NCBI GenBank assembly: GCA_943789295.1
Contig: CALSTO010000003.1
Location: 1-64,000 of the forward strand
Length of the DNA: 64,000 nucleotides
Origin: MAG-121220-bin8 sp002700465
Lineage (GTDB): Bacteria > Bacteroidota > Bacteroidia > Flavobacteriales > Flavobacteriaceae
Reading direction: 5' to 3'
In this document: piece after piece, positions 33,256 through 42,205 of the stretch
Numbering within the stretch: position 1 is the first letter of the stretch
How the letters are laid out: the number at the start of each line of letters is the position of its first letter
The notes under the pieces: model-generated
The model's input: the letters and a program-made list of their open reading frames with translations, nothing else
Told to the model about the DNA's origin: nothing
Databases searched by the model: none
Made by a program: the position numbers and the translations under genes

Positions 33256-34304
33256 TACAGAAAAAATTTCAAATAACAGTTTTTTTGAAATCGCAGATAA
33301 TCTTCTTAAAAAAAAACAATCTTTTTTTTGTTCTCGTCTTCCCGGTTCTAAAAAACTTAGTCTTAGCTCTGGAACTATAACGCAAATTAATCGGTCAGAA
33401 ATAAAAGGAAACGGAATTTACGTAATGCCTTTTAACGAAAAAAACTTAGGCTTTATGCTTAACCCCTCTCTTAAACTACGAAACTATAATTGAAAAAAAA
33501 TTAAATTCAATAACAAATAATTCCCTATGTGTAGAAGATTTTGTTAATAGCGAAGACAAAGAAAACTATTCTCGTTCTGTAAAGAGCTTAATAAAAGAAA
33601 TTGACAATGGAAAATTATCAAAAATAGTCTTCTCAAAAAAAATAACTTTTAATTATTCTAATTCAAATTGTATTTCGTTTTTTAAAAACGTTCTTGATTT
33701 ATACAAAGAAGCTTTCTGTTATTTGTTTTTCACCCCTAAGGAGGGAGTTTGGATGGGGGCTAGTCCTGAGCTTTTATTTCATAAAGAAAAAAACTCAATT
33801 TCAACTATGGCTTTAGCGGGCACAAAATTCAACATTAGTTCAGGGTGGGGGGACAAAGAATTTTCTGAACAAAAAATAGTTCAAGATGAAATAATTGAAA
33901 GCCTTAGTCCTTTGTGTACTTCTCTGTCTCAAGGAAAAACAGAGACAGTTTCTGCGGGAGAAATACAGCACTTAAAAACCAGTTTCAAAGGAACAACACA
34001 GGCATCAACGGTTAAACTTGTTAATGCTCTTTTCCCTTCTTCTGCAATAGCTGGTTACCCTAGAAAAACTGCTTTACAATTGATTTCAAAGCATGAGTCA
34101 CATGAAAGATCCTTTTATTCTGGTTACCTTGGGGCGTGTAAAAGCAACAGTTCTTCATTATTTGTAAATTTAAGATGTATTAGTCTTAGAGATAAAAAAA
34201 TCTCTATTTATGTTGGGTCTGGAATAACAAAAGACAGCAACCCAGAAAATGAATGGATAGAAATATTAAAAAAAGCTGAAACAATGTTAAATGTTATTTT
34301 TTAA
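33245..34304 (+). pseudogene. menF: Isochorismate synthase, one frameshift
   Basis: Converts chorismate to isochorismate. The N-terminal frame (MKNSTEKISNNS to LNPSLK) and the C-terminal frame (from YETIIEKKLNSITNN) join across a shift near 33460-33485. The full protein would be about 353 aa, normal for Bacteroidota. Catalytic features are intact: ALAGTK, QDEIIESLSPL, GYPRKTALQLI, YSGYLGA, and YVGSGITKDSNPENEW. One indel in a cluster gene kept by selection suggests a sequencing error; a second isochorismate synthase elsewhere is the alternative. Confidence 0.82.
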
Positions 34305-34324
34305 CAACTTTTGTTTTCATTTTC

Positions 34325-34332
34325 TAACTTTG
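34325..34332 (+). promoter_or_regulatory. -7 box before menD
   Basis: TAACTTTG matches TAnnTTTG and ends 8 bases before the menD ATG, so a transcript from it would have almost no 5' leader. Confidence 0.4.
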
Positions 34333-34340
34333 TTTAACAA

Positions 34341-36101
34341 ATGATCTATCCTAAAATTAATTCGGCTCAAACAATCATTCTTTATTGTGAAAAGTTTAAT
34401 TTTTTCAATATTGTTATTTCTCCAGGATCAAGAAACGCTCCTTTAGCTATTGGCTTTGCGTCCAATAAAAAGTTTGACTGTTATAGTATTGTGGATGAAC
34501 GCTCAGCTGGGTTTTTTGCTTTAGGCATGTCACAACAGACACAAAAACCCACTGTTTTAATCTGTACTTCTGGATCTGCGTTACTTAACTATTTCCCCGC
34601 AATTGCAGAAGCCTATTATAGTGACATCCCTTTAATTATTATTTCAGCTGATAGGCCTGATTACAAAATAGATATAGGTGACGGACAAACCATTCGACAA
34701 AAAAATGTTTTTGGAAATCATGTCGTTAGTTTTAAAAACTTGTTTCAGGATATTAACCATAGTACTGCTTCTGTTTTAGAGAGCAATCTTCAAAACTTAA
34801 TTCCTGATTCATTAAAAACAGCTGAGCTATTAAAGCTTCAAAAAAAAATTCAAAGCTCTAACGAAAAAATAATCACTGAATTATTTACAAAAACTTTAGC
34901 GTTTTTAAAGCCTGTCCATCTTAATGTTCCCCTAGAAGAACCACTAACTGATTTTATAAATCAGCCATCTTTTCAGGTTCAAAACAAAATAAAATATACT
35001 TCAGAAAATAATGACCTTAGTGTTTTTAACAGCCCTCTTGTCAAGAGTTATAATAAAATAATGATTCTTTTAGGTTGTGCCAACAATGGGTTATTAAGTG
35101 AAAATGTGATAAATGAGCTTTCAAATTGTAATAATATAGTAGTGCTAAAAGAAACTACTTCAAACATAAACAACGTTTCTTTTTTTGGAAAAATAGATCA
35201 ACTTATTGCGCCTATTGAGCTTTCTAAAAACAGTTCTGATTTGTTCAATGAAATAAAACCCGAATTGTTGATTACAATTGGAGGAATGGTTATCTCTAAA
35301 AAGATAAAAACAATGTTAAGAGCCTACAGGCCAACAGCTCACATTCATTTAGGACATAACGATGCTAAAGACACGTTTTATTGTGACGTAGAACATTATA
35401 AGATTGATCCTAGCTTATTTTTAACAACAAGTCTTAAGAAACTTGTCTCAAATTATAATTACAAGCAACTTTGGAATAATATCTCAAAAAAAAGAGAGTT
35501 CGCTCACGAAAAATTTATTAAAAACTCTCCATTTAGTGATCTAAAAGTTTTTTCTGTGCTTCAGCCTACAATTCCTTCAAATTATAACATTCAAGTTTCT
35601 AACAGTTCCACTATACGTTACATGCAATTATTTGACTATAATCGTTTTTCGAAAGTTAATTGTAACAGAGGAACTAGTGGAATTGATGGAAGCTCATCCA
35701 CCGCTGTAGGTGCTTCCGTTAAATCAACATCTCCTACTCTTTTAATAACTGGAGACTTAAGCTTTTTCTATGATGCTAACGGATTGTGGAACTCATATAT
35801 AAAGTCAAGTTTTAGAATTATTGTAATAAACAATAAAGGAGGTGGAATTTTTAAAATTTTACCAGGCTATAAAAACAATTTAATTACTTCTGAGTTTATA
35901 GAAACAAGGCATAAATTGACAACAAAACACTTGGCTAAAATGCATGGTTTTGATTATCTAAAAGCAAGGTCTGAAATTGGATTAAAATGGCATCTATTAA
36001 GGTTTTTTAAAAAGTCTTCTAAACCCAAAATTTTAGAAATTTTGACAAACTCTGATTTAAGTTCAGATTTACTAAAAAAATATTTTATTAATTTGAAATA
36101 A
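34341..36101 (+). CDS. menD: 2-succinyl-5-enolpyruvyl-6-hydroxy-3-cyclohexene-1-carboxylate synthase
   Basis: ThDP-dependent Stetter-type condensation of isochorismate and 2-oxoglutarate. 586 aa; SPGSRNAPLAIGF and the glutamate in VDERSAGFFALG in the N-terminal domain, and GDLSFFYDANGLWN in the ThDP-binding domain. Confidence 0.96.
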   Translation: MIYPKINSAQTIILYCEKFNFFNIVISPGSRNAPLAIGFASNKKFDCYSIVDERSAGFFALGMSQQTQKPTVLICTSGSALLNYFPAIAEAYYSDIPLIIISADRPDYKIDIGDGQTIRQKNVFGNHVVSFKNLFQDINHSTASVLESNLQNLIPDSLKTAELLKLQKKIQSSNEKIITELFTKTLAFLKPVHLNVPLEEPLTDFINQPSFQVQNKIKYTSENNDLSVFNSPLVKSYNKIMILLGCANNGLLSENVINELSNCNNIVVLKETTSNINNVSFFGKIDQLIAPIELSKNSSDLFNEIKPELLITIGGMVISKKIKTMLRAYRPTAHIHLGHNDAKDTFYCDVEHYKIDPSLFLTTSLKKLVSNYNYKQLWNNISKKREFAHEKFIKNSPFSDLKVFSVLQPTIPSNYNIQVSNSSTIRYMQLFDYNRFSKVNCNRGTSGIDGSSSTAVGASVKSTSPTLLITGDLSFFYDANGLWNSYIKSSFRIIVINNKGGGIFKILPGYKNNLITSEFIETRHKLTTKHLAKMHGFDYLKARSEIGLKWHLLRFFKKSSKPKILEILTNSDLSSDLLKKYFINLK

Positions 36102-36150
36102 ACATAAGTTCTATAGATTAAGAAAGCATTATATTTAATAAATTTTTACT

Positions 36151-36969
36151 ATGAAAGCAGTCTGGGAGAAAATCAAAAGTTATTCAGATATTAAATTTGA
36201 ATTATACAACGGCGTGGCTAAAATCACAATCAATAGACCAAAAGTATACAATGCTTTTAGGCCAGAAACAAATATTCAGATGCTTGAGGCTATTGATATT
36301 TGCAGAGAAAGGAATGATATAGACATTGTAGTTTTTACAGGAGAGGGTGAAAAGGCTTTTTGCAGTGGAGGAGATCAAAACGTAAAGGGTTCTGGAGGGT
36401 ATATTGGAACAGATGGTGTGCCTAGGTTAAACGTTTTGGATTTACATAAAAAAATTAGAGAAATTCCAAAGCCAGTGATTGCAATGGTTAACGGTTTTGC
36501 AATAGGAGGTGGCCATGTGCTGCATGTTGTTTGTGACCTTACAATCGCCAGTGAAAATGCAGTTTTTGGACAAACAGGACCTAAGGTTGGTAGCTTTGAC
36601 GGTGGATTTGGTTCATCGTATTTAGCTCGTCACGTGGGACAAAAAAAGGCTAGAGAAATATGGTTTTTGTGTGAACAATACTCTGCCAAAGAAGCTCAAG
36701 AAATGGGTATGGTAAACAAGGTTGTGCCGTTAAAAGATTTAGAAAATACTGTGTTGGAATGGTGTTCTATAATGCAAAAAAGAAGTCCGCTTGCGTTAAG
36801 AATGATTAAAAGAAGTTTAAATGCAGAGCTAGACGGACAACACGGGCTAATGCAGTTAGCAGGTGATGCTACCCTTTTATATTATTTAACAGAAGAAGCT
36901 CAAGAAGGTAAAACCGCATTTCTTGAAAAGAGAAGTCCTGACTTTAAAAAATATCCTAAATTTCCTTAA
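36151..36969 (+). CDS. menB: 1,4-dihydroxy-2-naphthoyl-CoA synthase
   Basis: Crotonase-family ring-closing enzyme, 272 aa. It has the oxyanion and active-site segments FCSGGDQNVKG and GGGHVLHVVCDLTIAS, FGQTGPKVGSFDGG, and the C-terminal EAQEGKTAFLEKRSPDF. Confidence 0.97.
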   Translation: MKAVWEKIKSYSDIKFELYNGVAKITINRPKVYNAFRPETNIQMLEAIDICRERNDIDIVVFTGEGEKAFCSGGDQNVKGSGGYIGTDGVPRLNVLDLHKKIREIPKPVIAMVNGFAIGGGHVLHVVCDLTIASENAVFGQTGPKVGSFDGGFGSSYLARHVGQKKAREIWFLCEQYSAKEAQEMGMVNKVVPLKDLENTVLEWCSIMQKRSPLALRMIKRSLNAELDGQHGLMQLAGDATLLYYLTEEAQEGKTAFLEKRSPDFKKYPKFP

Positions 36970-36979
36970 TAATTAAATA

Positions 36980-37906
36980 TTGTTTTTAAAAAACACTTCG
37001 TTACTAAAAGCTTGGATATCTGCGGCAAGAATAAGAACGCTTCCGCTTTCTGTTTCAGGAATTTTAATAGGCTCATCTTATGCCTATTTTTTAGGAAAAT
37101 TTAGTTTTTCTATTTTTATTATTGCTATTCTAACTACCATCTCATATCAATTACTCTCAAATTTTGCAAATGACTACGGAGATGGCATAAAAGGCACTGA
37201 CGACAATAGAATAGGCCCAAAAAGAACCGTACAATCTGGACTAATATCTCGTGTTTTAATGAAAAAAGGTATGGTTATTTTATCCTTAACCTCTTCATTT
37301 TTAACACTGGCACTTATCATTCTCGCTTTTGGATTAAACTCTTTTTATATTTTAATTTTTGCTGCTTTAGGTGGGCTAGCAATTTTCTCAGCCATTAAAT
37401 ATACTGTTGGGAAATTTGCATATGGATATTTTGGGCTAGGTGATTTGTTTGTTTTCGTTTTTTTTGGATTAATAAGCGTTTTAGGATCAAATTTTTTATT
37501 TGACTCAATTTTGGAATTCAAACTTATAAACCCTGCAATTGTGCTAGGTCTATTAAGTGTTGGGGTTTTAAACTTAAACAATATGAGGGATATAAAAAAT
37601 GATGCTGAGTGTGGTAAAAAAACACTTGCTGTGGTATTGGGTGCGCAAAAAGCAAAACTTTACCATTTTTTTATTATTAGTTTTTCTCTGGTGTTAATTT
37701 GCAATTTTCAATACGAATTAAATATTTCTTCTAATTATCTTAACTTCTTTTTAATCATGAATTCATTAGGGCTTTTTTTTCATTTATTTCAGGTTTACAA
37801 AGTGTCTAGTCCAAAAGAATATGATAAATATCTTAAAGTTTTGGCTTTTCATGCATTTCTTTTTTCCGTTTTGATTTCTTTTTATTTTTTTAAAATTGTA
37901 GTCTAA
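36980..37906 (+). CDS. menA: 1,4-dihydroxy-2-naphthoate polyprenyltransferase
   Basis: Membrane prenyltransferase, 308 aa, about nine helices. First Asp-rich motif NFANDYGDGIKGTDDN and second motif NMRDIKNDAECGKKT bind Mg-diphosphate. TTG start at 36980, 10 bases after menB; the TAA overlaps the ATG of menC (TAATG). Confidence 0.94.
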   Translation: MFLKNTSLLKAWISAARIRTLPLSVSGILIGSSYAYFLGKFSFSIFIIAILTTISYQLLSNFANDYGDGIKGTDDNRIGPKRTVQSGLISRVLMKKGMVILSLTSSFLTLALIILAFGLNSFYILIFAALGGLAIFSAIKYTVGKFAYGYFGLGDLFVFVFFGLISVLGSNFLFDSILEFKLINPAIVLGLLSVGVLNLNNMRDIKNDAECGKKTLAVVLGAQKAKLYHFFIISFSLVLICNFQYELNISSNYLNFFLIMNSLGLFFHLFQVYKVSSPKEYDKYLKVLAFHAFLFSVLISFYFFKIVV

Positions 37907-38964
37907 TGAAAGCTTTTTATTTCAAACATATTTTAAATTTTCACTACCCTAGCGGAACTTCCAGAGGGGTTTTAAACCAAAAAGAAAGCTGGTTTATTAT
38001 TATTTATCGAGAAAATAAAACTGGTGTCGGAGAGTGTAGTTTAATAAAAGGATTAAGCCCTGATCCTGAAAACAACTATGAGCAAACGCTAAAAAAAGTA
38101 TGTGATAATATTTCTGACGGATTTGACAATTTGTCGTCTAGATTAAATTCTTATCCTTCAATATTGTTTGGACTAGAAACTGCCTTTCGTTCGTTAGAAT
38201 CCTCGGATTCTGTTACGCTTTTCAGTTCTGAATTTACAAAAAATCAAGACTCTATTCCAATAAATGGATTAATATGGATGGGGCAAAAAAAATTCATGAT
38301 AAGCCAAATCAAAGAAAAAATTAATTCGGGGTTTGATTGTGTAAAAATTAAGATAGGCTCTCTTGATTTTGATACAGAAATTGATCTAATTAAAAACATT
38401 AGAAAAGAATATTCTTTGAAAGATTTGGAAATTAGAGTAGATGCTAATTGTGCTTTTTCTTTTTCAGAATCTCTAGAAAAACTAAAAAAATTATCTGACT
38501 TTTCTATCCATTCTATAGAACAACCAATACAAACTCGGCAATGGGAAAACATGGCTTTTTTATGCGAAAAATCCCCCCTTGCAATTGCTTTGGACGAGGA
38601 ATTAATAAACCTTTCAAGCTCTGAAAAGGAGAAAATGATTGAAATAATTGATCCAAAATATATAATATTAAAACCAAGCCTTATTGGGGGGTTGAAAAAA
38701 TGCGAAGATTGGATTGATATTGCTGTAAGGAATAATGTAAAATGGTGGGCGACTAGTGCTCTGGAAAGTAATATTGGGCTTAATGCAATTGCTCAATGGG
38801 TTTATGAAAAACACGCAAATATGAAACAAGGGCTTGGTACGGGGGAACTTTTTTCTAACAACATTCCTTCTCCATACATTATTGAAAAAGGTCGGTTAAA
38901 ATACAGTACAAAAAACAAATGGGATCTTTCGTTGTTTGATCAACAAAAACAATTATTGCTATAA
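37906..38964 (+). CDS. menC: o-Succinylbenzoate synthase
   Basis: Enolase-superfamily dehydratase, 352 aa. KIKIG holds the catalytic KxK lysine; metal ligands lie in RVDANCAFS, SIEQPI and ALDEEL, and the second lysine in LKPSLIGG. Translationally coupled to menA and menE by TAATG overlaps. Confidence 0.94.
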   Translation: MKAFYFKHILNFHYPSGTSRGVLNQKESWFIIIYRENKTGVGECSLIKGLSPDPENNYEQTLKKVCDNISDGFDNLSSRLNSYPSILFGLETAFRSLESSDSVTLFSSEFTKNQDSIPINGLIWMGQKKFMISQIKEKINSGFDCVKIKIGSLDFDTEIDLIKNIRKEYSLKDLEIRVDANCAFSFSESLEKLKKLSDFSIHSIEQPIQTRQWENMAFLCEKSPLAIALDEELINLSSSEKEKMIEIIDPKYIILKPSLIGGLKKCEDWIDIAVRNNVKWWATSALESNIGLNAIAQWVYEKHANMKQGLGTGELFSNNIPSPYIIEKGRLKYSTKNKWDLSLFDQQKQLLL

Positions 38965-40001
38965 TGAGCTCAGGTTTTTACAATAATGATTTTAAATTAA
39001 ACGGCGTTTCTTACTCTTTAGAATCCTTGTTGTCAACCGCTAAAGCTGTCCATTATAATCTTTTCGAATTTTTGAAAGAATGGACTGACAAAAGTTCAGC
39101 TATAACGTTACAAACTTCCGGATCTACAGGCCTTCCAAAAAAACTACAGATGTCTAAAAGCAAAATGATTCTTTCAGCCCAAAGAACAGGTGCGTTTTTA
39201 AATTTACAAACTGGAGACAAGGCTCTTTGTTGCTTGCCTTTGGACTATATTGGAGGAAAAATGATGGTGATAAGGGCTCTTGTATTAGGATTAGATCTTT
39301 ACCTGACAACGCCATCTAAGAATCCTTTGAAAACATTTAGCATTAAATTTGATTTTGTAGCATTCACTCCATATCAATTAGAGCACTCTATAGATCACTT
39401 AAGCAAAGTTAAAACTCTTCTTGTAGGAGGAAGTCCAATAAACGAAATAACTAAAAAAATTCTTTATAAAAACGAAACCGATATTTACGAAACTTACGGG
39501 ATGACTGAAACTGTATCTCATGTTGCTTTAAAACATATTAGTCAAGGAGAGGACGAGTTTAAGGCGCTCAAAGGTGTTCGTTTTGAAACAGAAAATAATT
39601 GTCTTAAGATATTTTGTGATTCAATTTTAACAAGCCCTGTTTTAACCACTGATATTGTAGACCTAATTTCTAAAGAAAGGTTTGTCTGGAAAGGAAGAGC
39701 AGACTTTGTTATTAATTCTGGGGCGATAAAAATTCATCCTGAAGAATTGGAAAAAAAACTAAGCAAAGCGATTTCAGTGCCCTTTGTTATTATGGGGATT
39801 CCTGATGAAAAATTTGGAGAGAAAATTACAATTGTATTTGAAGGAGAAGCTCCGCATAATTTTAAAGATTTGATTGAGGGTCTAGACTTTTTTGAGAAGC
39901 CAAAAAAAGTTTTTAATTTGGATGTTTTTCCAAGAAATAATAACAAGATTTTGAGAAGAAAAATTATTACAAAAATATTAAAATCATATGGGTCAAACTA
40001 A
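38964..40001 (+). CDS. menE: o-Succinylbenzoate-CoA ligase (short form)
   Basis: Acyl-adenylate ligase. ATP loop TLQTSGSTGLPKKL, YETYGMTETVSHVAL, and the C-terminal hinge region VWKGRADFVINSGAIKIHPEE. At 345 aa it is shorter than the E. coli enzyme, as is usual in Bacteroidota. Its 3' end overlaps the next gene by 14 bases. Confidence 0.92.
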   Translation: MSSGFYNNDFKLNGVSYSLESLLSTAKAVHYNLFEFLKEWTDKSSAITLQTSGSTGLPKKLQMSKSKMILSAQRTGAFLNLQTGDKALCCLPLDYIGGKMMVIRALVLGLDLYLTTPSKNPLKTFSIKFDFVAFTPYQLEHSIDHLSKVKTLLVGGSPINEITKKILYKNETDIYETYGMTETVSHVALKHISQGEDEFKALKGVRFETENNCLKIFCDSILTSPVLTTDIVDLISKERFVWKGRADFVINSGAIKIHPEELEKKLSKAISVPFVIMGIPDEKFGEKITIVFEGEAPHNFKDLIEGLDFFEKPKKVFNLDVFPRNNNKILRRKIITKILKSYGSN

Positions 40002-40611
40002 AAGAGAAGAGTTTTGGAATACATTAACTCACTTTATAGGAATAATTTTAAGTCTTGTTGGCTTACCGTTATTAATCTTAGCTAATAACAATTTATCTTC
40101 TTTTAGTCTTGCTAGTATTTTGTTTTTTGAATTTGGTTTATTGTTTGTTTATACTTCGTCTACCCTTTATCATTATGTAGACAACGTCGAACTTAAAAAA
40201 AATTTAAGAACATTAGACCACATAAGTATTTTTTATTTAATCGCAGGTTCCTACGCACCTATTTGCCTAATTACTCTCTACAATGATTCAGGGATTGGGG
40301 TTTTTATAGCGGTTTTAGCAATAATGTTTATAGGTACCTTTTTTAAGTTATTCTATACTGGTAAATATGAAAAGTTTTCTCTTATTTTATACCTAGCAAT
40401 GGGATGGTTGATAATTTTTAAAATTAATACACTTATTGATTTAATAGAATTTAATGGCTTGGCATTAATAGTAGCAAGCGGATTGCTTTATACTTTTGGA
40501 ACTTTTTTTTATTCTTCAAAAACAATAAAATATTCGCACGCCATTTGGCATTTATTTGTTCTTGGAGGTAGCGCCACTCACTTCTTTTTTGTTTTATTTT
40601 TTGTTGTTTAA
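39988..40611 (+). CDS. Hemolysin III / PAQR-family membrane protein
   Basis: 207 aa, seven membrane helices. Conserved metal-site residues: STLYHYVDN, LDHISIFYLIAGSYAP, and SHAIWHLFVLGGSATHFF. Bacterial members are zinc-dependent hydrolase-like proteins of unclear role. Co-transcribed with menE by overlap, but not a menaquinone enzyme. Confidence 0.88.
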   Translation: MGQTKREEFWNTLTHFIGIILSLVGLPLLILANNNLSSFSLASILFFEFGLLFVYTSSTLYHYVDNVELKKNLRTLDHISIFYLIAGSYAPICLITLYNDSGIGVFIAVLAIMFIGTFFKLFYTGKYEKFSLILYLAMGWLIIFKINTLIDLIEFNGLALIVASGLLYTFGTFFYSSKTIKYSHAIWHLFVLGGSATHFFFVLFFVV

Positions 40612-40628
40612 ATCTTGTACCTTTAATC

Positions 40629-41669
40629 ATGCCTCTAAAAAACTCAAGACGAAATTTTATAAAAAAAAGTGTTCTAGCAAGTGTTGCTTCAACATCTTCA
40701 CTCTCTTTTACTAGTGGCTTTTTAAATAATAAAATTATTGGCCACGGAGACTTTAAATTTAAATTAGATAAAAAGTGGAGCTCTCAAGACATCTATAAAC
40801 ATCCTGTTAATCATTGTCATGAAATGGTAATTGACAGTGGAAACAAGCTTTACATGACTACTACTCATGTTAAAAACAATATTTTAGTCTACAACAGAGA
40901 CGGTAGGGTTTTAGACTCTTATAACCTAAATCTGCCTGGCGCTCATGGCTTAACGCTTTCAAACGAAGGGGGGGATGAATTTTTATATGTCACCGATCCT
41001 GACAATAATAAATTTTGTAAAACAACTTTAAAAGGAGAAAAAATATTTGAATTTGAAGCTCCTAAAGAAATCTCAGAATACAAATCAGGCTCGATGTTTA
41101 AGCCAACGGAAATTACAGTAGCTGCAAATGGAGATTTCTATGTAGCAGATGGATATGGCTTGGATTTTATTATTCAATATGATTATTCGGGTAAATACAT
41201 TCGTCATTTTGGAGGGCGCGGAAACAACGATAATCAATTTGATTGTTGCCATGGTGTAACTATTGACACCAGAGATTCTAAAAATCCTTTTTTACTGATC
41301 ACTTCAAGATCAAAAAATGAGTTTAAGAGGTTTACTATGGATGGAAAATGGCTGGAAACAATTAAGATGCCTGGGTGCTATATTTGCAGGCCCGTAATTA
41401 AAGACGATCATTTGGCTTTTGCTGTTATAGTTACAAAAGATTGGGGAAGTTATGACGGAATGTTAGCTGTTCTAGACAACAACTATAAGGTTGTTTCTAT
41501 GCCTGGTGGAAACTCTCCAAAATATATTGACAATTTACTTCAACGACCAGCGTATGATAATGTGAGTTTTAGAAATCCGCACGATGTTTGTATTGATAAT
41601 GATTGGAATGTTTATGTCCCGCAATGGAATTCGGGTAAAATATTTCCAATCAAATTAACAAGAGTCTAA
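40629..41669 (+). CDS. Tat-exported NHL-repeat beta-propeller protein
   Basis: 346 aa with Tat signal (NSRRNFIKKSVLASV). The mature part shows NHL/six-bladed propeller strands (GAHGLTLSNEGGDEFLYVTD, PTEITVAANGDFYVADGYG, HFGGRGNNDNQFDCCHGVTID, NPHDVCIDNDWNVYVPQWNSG). It resembles peptidyl-alpha-hydroxyglycine lyase-like proteins; enzymatic role unproven. Confidence 0.75.
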   Translation: MPLKNSRRNFIKKSVLASVASTSSLSFTSGFLNNKIIGHGDFKFKLDKKWSSQDIYKHPVNHCHEMVIDSGNKLYMTTTHVKNNILVYNRDGRVLDSYNLNLPGAHGLTLSNEGGDEFLYVTDPDNNKFCKTTLKGEKIFEFEAPKEISEYKSGSMFKPTEITVAANGDFYVADGYGLDFIIQYDYSGKYIRHFGGRGNNDNQFDCCHGVTIDTRDSKNPFLLITSRSKNEFKRFTMDGKWLETIKMPGCYICRPVIKDDHLAFAVIVTKDWGSYDGMLAVLDNNYKVVSMPGGNSPKYIDNLLQRPAYDNVSFRNPHDVCIDNDWNVYVPQWNSGKIFPIKLTRV

Positions 41670-41671
41670 TT

Positions 41672-42205
41672 ATGGTCAAATATTTATTTTTATTATTATC
41701 AATAACTATGTTTTCTCAAGGATACGAAACCCAAAAATATGAAGTCGTCAAACAAATAGAAAATATCGAAATCCGCTTCTATCCGCCCTCGCTGATGGCA
41801 AAAGTTAATTCTGGAGGAGGGTTTTCGAAATTATTTCAATATATCAGCGGTAAAAATGATAAAAACCAAAAAATGGCCATGACAACGCCTGTTCATATGT
41901 CTAGCAAAAACAACAAATCAACTATGGAGTTTGTATTGCCTTCCAAATATTCTTTAGATAATGTTGCGGCCCCAAACGATAAGAACATTGAAGTCTATAA
42001 TTCTAAACCTGGTTATTATGCAGCAATAACATTTGGCGGTTATTCCAACACAGAAAAAGTTAAAAAAAATCATTCAAGTTTGTTAAAAACGCTTCAGGCT
42101 GAAAATCTAAAGATTTTGGACAGTCAACCTGTGGTTCTTTCTTACAATAGCCCTTATAAAGTTTTCAACAGGAGAAACGAAGTTTTAGTTGAAGTTGAGT
42201 TTTAA
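41672..42205 (+). CDS. SOUL heme-binding family protein
   Basis: 177 aa, signal peptide (LFLLLSITMFSQG), then the SOUL domain: YEVVKQIENIEIRFYPPSLMAKV, QKMAMTTPVHM, MEFVLPSKYSLDNVAAPND, and VEVYNSKPGYYAAITFGGYS-like strands. Possibly heme or tetrapyrrole binding. Starts 2 bases after the propeller gene. The end overlaps the convergent AddB-like gene by 4 bases. Confidence 0.85.
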   Translation: MVKYLFLLLSITMFSQGYETQKYEVVKQIENIEIRFYPPSLMAKVNSGGGFSKLFQYISGKNDKNQKMAMTTPVHMSSKNNKSTMEFVLPSKYSLDNVAAPNDKNIEVYNSKPGYYAAITFGGYSNTEKVKKNHSSLLKTLQAENLKILDSQPVVLSYNSPYKVFNRRNEVLVEVEF

